Made by a program: the position numbers and the translations under genes
Assembly (NCBI GenBank): GCA_017997825.1
Contig: JAGOEH010000065.1
Coordinates: 1-16,468, forward strand
Direction: 5' to 3'
DNA length: 16,468 nucleotides
DNA from: Candidatus Delongbacteria bacterium
GTDB lineage: Bacteria; JAGOEH01
Shown here: positions 12,452 to 16,468 of the stretch, piece after piece
Layout of the letters: each line of letters starts with the position of its first letter
How positions within the stretch are numbered: position 1 is the stretch's first letter
Notes under the pieces: generated by a model
The model's input: the letters and a program-made list of their open reading frames with translations, nothing else
Databases searched by the model: none
Told to the model about the DNA's origin: nothing

Positions 12452-14128
12452 ATGAAAAAAAAAATCGGTTGGGTATTGATTGGTAGTCTGGTCATGATCA
12501 TGATTGTGGGTTGTACATCGGAAAAGCATCAACATGATACGGAGCTGGTGGTATTGCAGGCTAAAATTGAGCGTTTTTCCGTCACTCCGATCGGTTTTGA
12601 TTCGACTGGACTGAATCCGCAGGAATTGCAGATGATATCCTTGCTGGTTCAGGCCTCACGACTGATGGACAGTCTGTTTCTGATGCAGGTTTATGCGGGA
12701 AATCCGGAGATCATTCAAAAGCTGGAATCGAAGGATTGTGAGTATTATCAAGCCCTAAGGCGATATTTTAACATCATGTTCGGACCCTTTGACCGGTTGG
12801 ATCACAATCAGCCTTTTATCGGGAAACAATCCAAGCCCAAGGGGGCCAATTTTTATCCTGAGGATATGACCAAAGAGGAATTGACTCAATGGATTGCGGC
12901 TCATCCCGAGTTGGAATCCGACTTTATCTCTGAGTTTTCCGTCATTCGCAGGGACAGCAGTGGGCTGGTGGCCATCCCTTATGCCGAGTACTACAGGTCC
13001 CATCTGGACAAGGTGGTAACCCTGATGAGGCAGGCGGCTGAGCTGGCGGAGAATCCGAGTTTCAAGCATTATTTACTGACCCGGGCGGCGGATTTTATAA
13101 AGAATGATTATTTCGAGAGTGATGTGGCCTGGATGGATCTAAAGGATAGCAAATTCGATCTGGTGATTGGGCCCTATGAGGTCTATGAGGATGAGCTGTT
13201 CAACTATAAAGCGGCTTTCGAGGCCTTTCTGTGCATGACCGATTCGCTGGAAAGCGCCAAACTGGAGCAATTTGCCGCTTTTATTCCCGAAATCGAGAAG
13301 AATTTGCCGTTGCCCCAAAAGGACAAGCAGTATCAACGGGGCAGCGAATCCCCGATTGTGGTGGCTAATCTGATCTATTCGGCCGGGGATACCAAGGCCG
13401 GTGTTCAGACTCTGGCCTTCAATCTGCCCAATGATGAACGGGTTAGAGCCCGGAAGGGTTCCAAGAAGGTGATGCTGAAGAATATCCATCAGGCCAAGTT
13501 CGAAAAGATTCTCAAGCCGATCGGGCAGGCGATTCTGCCCCCCGATCAGCAGCCGGCTCTGACCTTCGAGAGCTTTTTCAATCATACCTTGATGCATGAA
13601 ATCTCTCATGGTGTCGGTCCCGGGGTGATCGAAGTGGATGGAAGAAAATCGGAAGTCAAGAAGGAACTGAAGGAAACCTACTCCAAGATTGAGGAGTGCA
13701 AGGCCGATGTATTGGGAATGACCAACAATATTCTGCTGCTGGATCGGGGCGTTTATCCCGAGGACTATGAACGTCAGATCTGGGTGACCTTTCTGGCGAA
13801 TATTTTCCGATCGACCCGGTTTGGCATCGGGGAAGCTCACGGGGCTTCCAATGCCATCATTCTGAACTATGTGCTGGAGCAAGGCGGCTATGTTTATGAC
13901 CAGACAACCCAGACCGTGGGGGTGGATTTCTCCAAGATCCGTCAAGCCATGCAGCAGTTGGCCGCCGATATCCTGCGGATCGAAGCGGCGGGCGATTATC
14001 AAGCCGCTCTGAAGATGATCGAGACCTATGCCGTAGATTCGCCTCCCCTGGTTCAACTGCGCTCTAAACTGCAATCGATCCCGGTGGATATCACGCCGGC
14101 ATTTCAGATCGAAAAGACGGGGATCTGA
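12452..14128 (+). CDS. M49-like (dipeptidyl-peptidase III-related) zinc peptidase lipoprotein
   Basis: The 558-residue protein begins with a lipoprotein signal (MKKKIGWVLIGSLVMIMIVGC, lipobox IVGC, Cys21), so it is membrane-anchored outside the cytoplasm. The zinc-peptidase motif is His382-Glu383-Ile-Ser-His386 (LMHEISHGVGPG), followed by EECKAD at 414-419, which supplies the likely third ligand. This HExxH...EExxAD pairing resembles family M49 (DPP III: HExxGH and EECRAE) in its shorter variant with HEISHG. The spacing between the motifs (~31 residues) is shorter than in human DPP III. Expected activity is oligopeptide cleavage, but the substrate is unknown. ATG 12452 is chosen (AAGGAG 6 nt upstream) over the adjacent GTG 12449. 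It is monocistronic, with a hairpin terminator 38 bp after the stop. Confidence 0.82.
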   Translation: MKKKIGWVLIGSLVMIMIVGCTSEKHQHDTELVVLQAKIERFSVTPIGFDSTGLNPQELQMISLLVQASRLMDSLFLMQVYAGNPEIIQKLESKDCEYYQALRRYFNIMFGPFDRLDHNQPFIGKQSKPKGANFYPEDMTKEELTQWIAAHPELESDFISEFSVIRRDSSGLVAIPYAEYYRSHLDKVVTLMRQAAELAENPSFKHYLLTRAADFIKNDYFESDVAWMDLKDSKFDLVIGPYEVYEDELFNYKAAFEAFLCMTDSLESAKLEQFAAFIPEIEKNLPLPQKDKQYQRGSESPIVVANLIYSAGDTKAGVQTLAFNLPNDERVRARKGSKKVMLKNIHQAKFEKILKPIGQAILPPDQQPALTFESFFNHTLMHEISHGVGPGVIEVDGRKSEVKKELKETYSKIEECKADVLGMTNNILLLDRGVYPEDYERQIWVTFLANIFRSTRFGIGEAHGASNAIILNYVLEQGGYVYDQTTQTVGVDFSKIRQAMQQLAADILRIEAAGDYQAALKMIETYAVDSPPLVQLRSKLQSIPVDITPAFQIEKTGI

Positions 14129-14166
14129 TTCGACCATTGATCAGATTTTTACCTTGAATTTGATAG

Positions 14167-14205
14167 AACGGGCTCCTGGTTTTTCCGGAGCCCGTTTCCA
14201 TTTTA
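14167..14205 (+). terminator. Hairpin terminator after the M49-like gene
   Basis: A perfect 10-bp stem AACGGGCTCC (14167-14176) / GGAGCCCGTT (14187-14196) has a 10-nt loop, followed by TTCCATTTT-like T-rich sequence. It lies 38 bp after the stop at 14128. The minus-strand side lacks a T-run. Confidence 0.75.
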
Positions 14206-14445
14206 CGGAGATGAATTCGGACGGTCCGGGTACCGGTTAGCCGACTAAAAGGGGATGGGGCCAATCTTGGAATGGGCCGAATCGCTCGATCCGGGATTGA
14301 ACGACGCTATTCTTTAATCGATCGAGAATGAATGGATACTGGTCAAATGTAAAAGGGTGATCCTTTATTGGGGGAGGATCGAAGATGCATGGAGGATATC
14401 AATGTTACAAACAGTAAAACAGAATCAGGAGGGGGCTTGATTCGG
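14206..14445. other. Intergenic stretch between two convergent genes, no gene seen
   Basis: It separates the terminator of the M49-like gene from the rnc stop. I see no ORF with a ribosome site and no RNA gene. A weak 5-bp GATCC/GGATC hairpin near 14358-14384, followed on the minus strand by ACCCTTTT, is the only possible rnc terminator. Confidence 0.5.
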
Positions 14446-15168
14446 CTATAGGTCGAAAGGGTGGTCAGTCTGGATGATTTTCCGACGGATTAAAGCATTT
14501 TTGGCGGCATTCTGTTCGGCCAGTTTTTTGGATTTACCCTGGCCTGATCCCCATTCCTGCTGATTGATGCTGACCCGGACGCTGAAGGTTTTATTATGAT
14601 CCGGCCCTGATTCTTCGGTGACCTGGTACAAGGGTTGGATTTTCATTTTACCCTGAACATATTCCAGCAGCAGGCTTTTATAGTTATGGTAGTCCTGACT
14701 GCTGACATAGTCGTCAAAGTTATCCAGCAGGGTGAACTGGACGAATGCGTGGGCTTCAATAATGCCGCCATCCAGATAGATGGCGCCTAGCAGGGCTTCG
14801 TATAGGTTGGCCAGGATGGAGAGCCGTTCGCGGCCGCCGGTGATCTGTTCACCTTCCGAGAGCTGGATAAACTGGTGAAGATTCTGCTGTCTGATCAGGG
14901 AAGAGAGGAGAGAGCGGCTGACCAGGGTGGCTTTCAGCTTGGAGAGATAACCTTCCTGGCGGTCGGGAAAGGTGTGGTAGAGGAATTCGGAGACCAGGAA
15001 GTTGAGGACGGCATCGCCCAGAAACTCCAGGCGTTCATTGTTAAGGTGATCTTCACCCTTCATCCCGGATAGTGAGCGATGCCTCAGTGCCAGCTCCAGC
15101 AGATCCCGGTGGATGAACCGGTATCGGATGATTTTCTGACAAGCCTTTAGGTTTTCCTCATTCAGCAT
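14446..15168 (-). CDS. rnc: Ribonuclease III
   Basis: This double-strand-specific endoribonuclease processes rRNA precursors and regulates mRNAs. The 240-residue protein has the signature NERLEFLGDAVL (Glu45, Glu48, Asp52), then GYLSKLKATLVS, GGRERLSILANLYEALLGAIYLDGG, and a C-terminal dsRNA-binding domain (~162-232: NYKSLLLEYVQGK, TFSVRVSINQQEWGSGQGKSKKLAEQNAAKNAL). At the position of the catalytic Asp114 of E. coli (LADTVEA) it has Asn121 (LANLYEA); Glu124 is kept at the Glu117 position. Asn here is, from memory, also found in Bacteroidetes-like enzymes (GNALEA), so activity is probably retained. The ATG overlaps the end of fabF by 11 bp without a good Shine-Dalgarno, implying coupling. The order acpP-fabF-rnc is classical. 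Confidence 0.96.
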   Translation of the reverse strand: MLNEENLKACQKIIRYRFIHRDLLELALRHRSLSGMKGEDHLNNERLEFLGDAVLNFLVSEFLYHTFPDRQEGYLSKLKATLVSRSLLSSLIRQQNLHQFIQLSEGEQITGGRERLSILANLYEALLGAIYLDGGIIEAHAFVQFTLLDNFDDYVSSQDYHNYKSLLLEYVQGKMKIQPLYQVTEESGPDHNKTFSVRVSINQQEWGSGQGKSKKLAEQNAAKNALIRRKIIQTDHPFDL

Positions 15169-16399
15169 GGTAACGTTTCAGAATGATCGAGCAGTTGTGA
15201 CCTCCGAATCCGAAGGAGTTGGAGAGGGCGTAATCGAATTGGAGAGGGGAGGTGTGATGGGGATTATAGTCCAGGTCGCAGTCGGGGTCGGGTGTTTGGT
15301 AGTTGATGGTGGGCAAGATGATTTGATGTTGTAGGCTCAGGGAGGTCAGTATGGCTTCGACGGCGCCGGCGGCACCCAGCATATGCCCGGTCATGCTCTT
15401 GGTGGAGCACACTTTGATGCGGTAAGCATGCTCTCCAAAGACCTGTTTGATGGCTTGGCTTTCGGATTTGTCGTTGGGTGGAGTGGAGGTACCGTGGGCG
15501 TTGATATGCCCGATCTGTTCGGGTTGAATTCCGGCCATATCCAGGGCTTTTTTCATGACGATGACGGCTCCGGCCATATCGGGCGCGGTAATATGATAGG
15601 CATCGCAGGAGAATCCGAAACCGATGAATTCGGCATAGATTTTGGCATTCCGGGATCGGGCATGTTCCAGTTCCTCGAGGACCAGGATCGCACTGCCTTC
15701 CGACATGACAAACCCGTCGCGATTCAGGTCAAAGGGTTTGGAAGCCGTAGCCGGATTGTCGTTTTGAACGGAAATGGCCCGCATGGAATTGAAGCCGGCC
15801 AGAGCGGTCGGTGAGATAGTGGCTTCCGCGCCGCCGGAAATTATGATGGTCTGCCGGCCGGTGGCAATGGTCCAGTAGGCTTCGCTCAGCGCGTGGGCAG
15901 AGGACGCGCAGGCGGAGGTAATGGTGTAGTTGTCGCCCTTGAGTCCGTATCGGATGGCCAATTGTCCCGGTAGGATATCCGGAATCAGCATCGGGATAAA
16001 GAACGGGCTGACGCGGGATGGGCCTTTTTGAAAGAGCGTTTTGAGCTGTTCCTCGAAAGTGGCGATTCCCCCCATACCGGTACCGATAATGATGCCGATC
16101 CGGGTGGGATCCTCCTGATCCAGATTCAGACCCGAATCCCGGATCGCTTCATCGCCGGCGCACATTCCGTAGATGCAGAAGTTATCCATCCGTTTAGCTT
16201 CTTTGGGATCCAGGATCTGGGAATAATCCAGATTCCTGACCTCTCCGGCGATCTTGGTCTTATAATCGCTGACGTCAAAATGGGTGATGTAATCAATCCC
16301 GGATTGGCCTGACAAAGCCTTGTCCCAGGTCAGACGGACATTGTTGGCCAAGGGATTGACGGTACCTAAACCGGTGATTACAACGCGTTTTCGTTCCAT
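15158..16399 (-). CDS. fabF: 3-oxoacyl-[acyl-carrier-protein] synthase II (KAS II)
   Basis: This enzyme performs the elongating Claisen condensation of malonyl-ACP with acyl-ACP in type II fatty-acid synthesis. The 413-residue protein has the full KAS II triad: Cys164 (TITSACASSAHA), His302 (NAHGTSTPPND) and His339 (KSMTGHMLGAAGA), with Lys334 and the C-terminal NSFGFGGHNCSIIL. The N-terminus MERKRVVITGLGTVNP is typical. The nucleophile loop reads SACASS rather than the common TACATG/SACASG, a mild variant. It begins 12 bp after the acpP stop, with no clear Shine-Dalgarno in the gap, so it probably depends on coupling or a non-SD start. It overlaps rnc by 11 bp. Confidence 0.97.
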   Translation of the reverse strand: MERKRVVITGLGTVNPLANNVRLTWDKALSGQSGIDYITHFDVSDYKTKIAGEVRNLDYSQILDPKEAKRMDNFCIYGMCAGDEAIRDSGLNLDQEDPTRIGIIIGTGMGGIATFEEQLKTLFQKGPSRVSPFFIPMLIPDILPGQLAIRYGLKGDNYTITSACASSAHALSEAYWTIATGRQTIIISGGAEATISPTALAGFNSMRAISVQNDNPATASKPFDLNRDGFVMSEGSAILVLEELEHARSRNAKIYAEFIGFGFSCDAYHITAPDMAGAVIVMKKALDMAGIQPEQIGHINAHGTSTPPNDKSESQAIKQVFGEHAYRIKVCSTKSMTGHMLGAAGAVEAILTSLSLQHQIILPTINYQTPDPDCDLDYNPHHTSPLQFDYALSNSFGFGGHNCSIILKRYHAE

Positions 16400-16411
16400 G
16401 AGGTCTAAAAC

Positions 16412-16468
16412 TTACTTCTTTTCATTATTTTCGATATACTGGACGGCATCTCCGACGGTCTTGATCTG
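16412..16468 (-). CDS. acpP: Acyl carrier protein, C-terminal 18 residues (truncated by window edge)
   Basis: The open frame at the right edge reads QIKTVGDAVQYIENNEKK and stops with TAA at 16414-16412. This matches the last helix of AcpP (I.TVGDAV.YIE). The phosphopantetheine Ser lies outside the window. Its position 12 bp before fabF is the standard acpP-fabF arrangement. Confidence 0.9.
   Translation of the reverse strand, partial: QIKTVGDAVQYIENNEKK

Noticed and set aside
13139-14137. 332-codon open frame on the minus strand
   Set aside because: It is a codon-bias shadow of the M49-like lipoprotein gene; the real gene has a signal peptide, ribosome site and zinc motifs.
1-16468. CRISPR arrays, transposases, phage genes or toxin-antitoxin pairs
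   Set aside because: No regularly spaced repeats or recognisable proteins of these kinds were seen on either strand.

Overview
The window reads as part of the chromosome of a free-living Gram-negative bacterium. Evidence for this is two lipoproteins with lipobox signal peptides, an exported acetolactate decarboxylase, hybrid histidine kinases, a FeoAB ferrous-iron importer, the housekeeping set acpP-fabF-rnc and a tRNA-Pro that lacks an encoded CCA. Base composition looks near 50% GC in genes, with an AT-rich spacer around 12.0-12.2 kb. The mix (short M49-like lipoprotein peptidase, CJM1_0395-type metalloprotease, Asn variant of RNase III) would suit a lineage outside the Proteobacteria, perhaps of the Fibrobacteres-Chlorobi-Bacteroidetes (FCB) type, but this is a guess. 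No phage, IS element or CRISPR array is visible.

Layout. Positions 2-634 (+) hold the 3' end of a hybrid kinase or receiver protein. It is followed convergently by a minus-strand pair: a MESH1-like HD hydrolase (1441-1995) translationally coupled to an exported acetolactate decarboxylase (651-1460). A CJM1_0395-family metalloprotease (2214-2735, +) overlaps tail to tail with a zinc-ribbon membrane protein (2692-3222, -). Divergent promoters at 3292-3370 drive that membrane protein and a 795-residue PAS-PAS-HisKA-HATPase-REC-REC kinase (3601-5988, +). After a dense palindrome come a terminator and tRNA-Pro(CGG) on the minus strand.

From 11.9 kb down to 6.2 kb the minus strand is almost continuous coding sequence in two tight blocks. 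These are feoA-feoB-lipoprotein-rRNA-type methyltransferase, then surE-pcm-yqaA with its own promoter. The 570-bp spacer 11881-12451 is the most interesting non-coding stretch. It holds the feoA promoter, an FNR/CRP-like site, and a plus-strand unit with a strong promoter and an intrinsic terminator only about 65 nt apart, with no conventional gene between them. The predicted RNA carries a copy of the anti-Shine-Dalgarno core. Next is an M49-like lipoprotein peptidase (12452-14128, +), and finally acpP(partial)-fabF-rnc on the minus strand.

Two themes stand out. First, all three receiver domains in the window have Asn where the phospho-accepting Asp should be, while the kinase core of the complete protein is intact. 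Second, two minus-strand genes (the HD hydrolase and surE) have sigma70-type -10 boxes ending exactly 6 bp before the ATG with no Shine-Dalgarno, which predicts leaderless mRNAs, whereas several other genes have clear AAGGAG-type sites.
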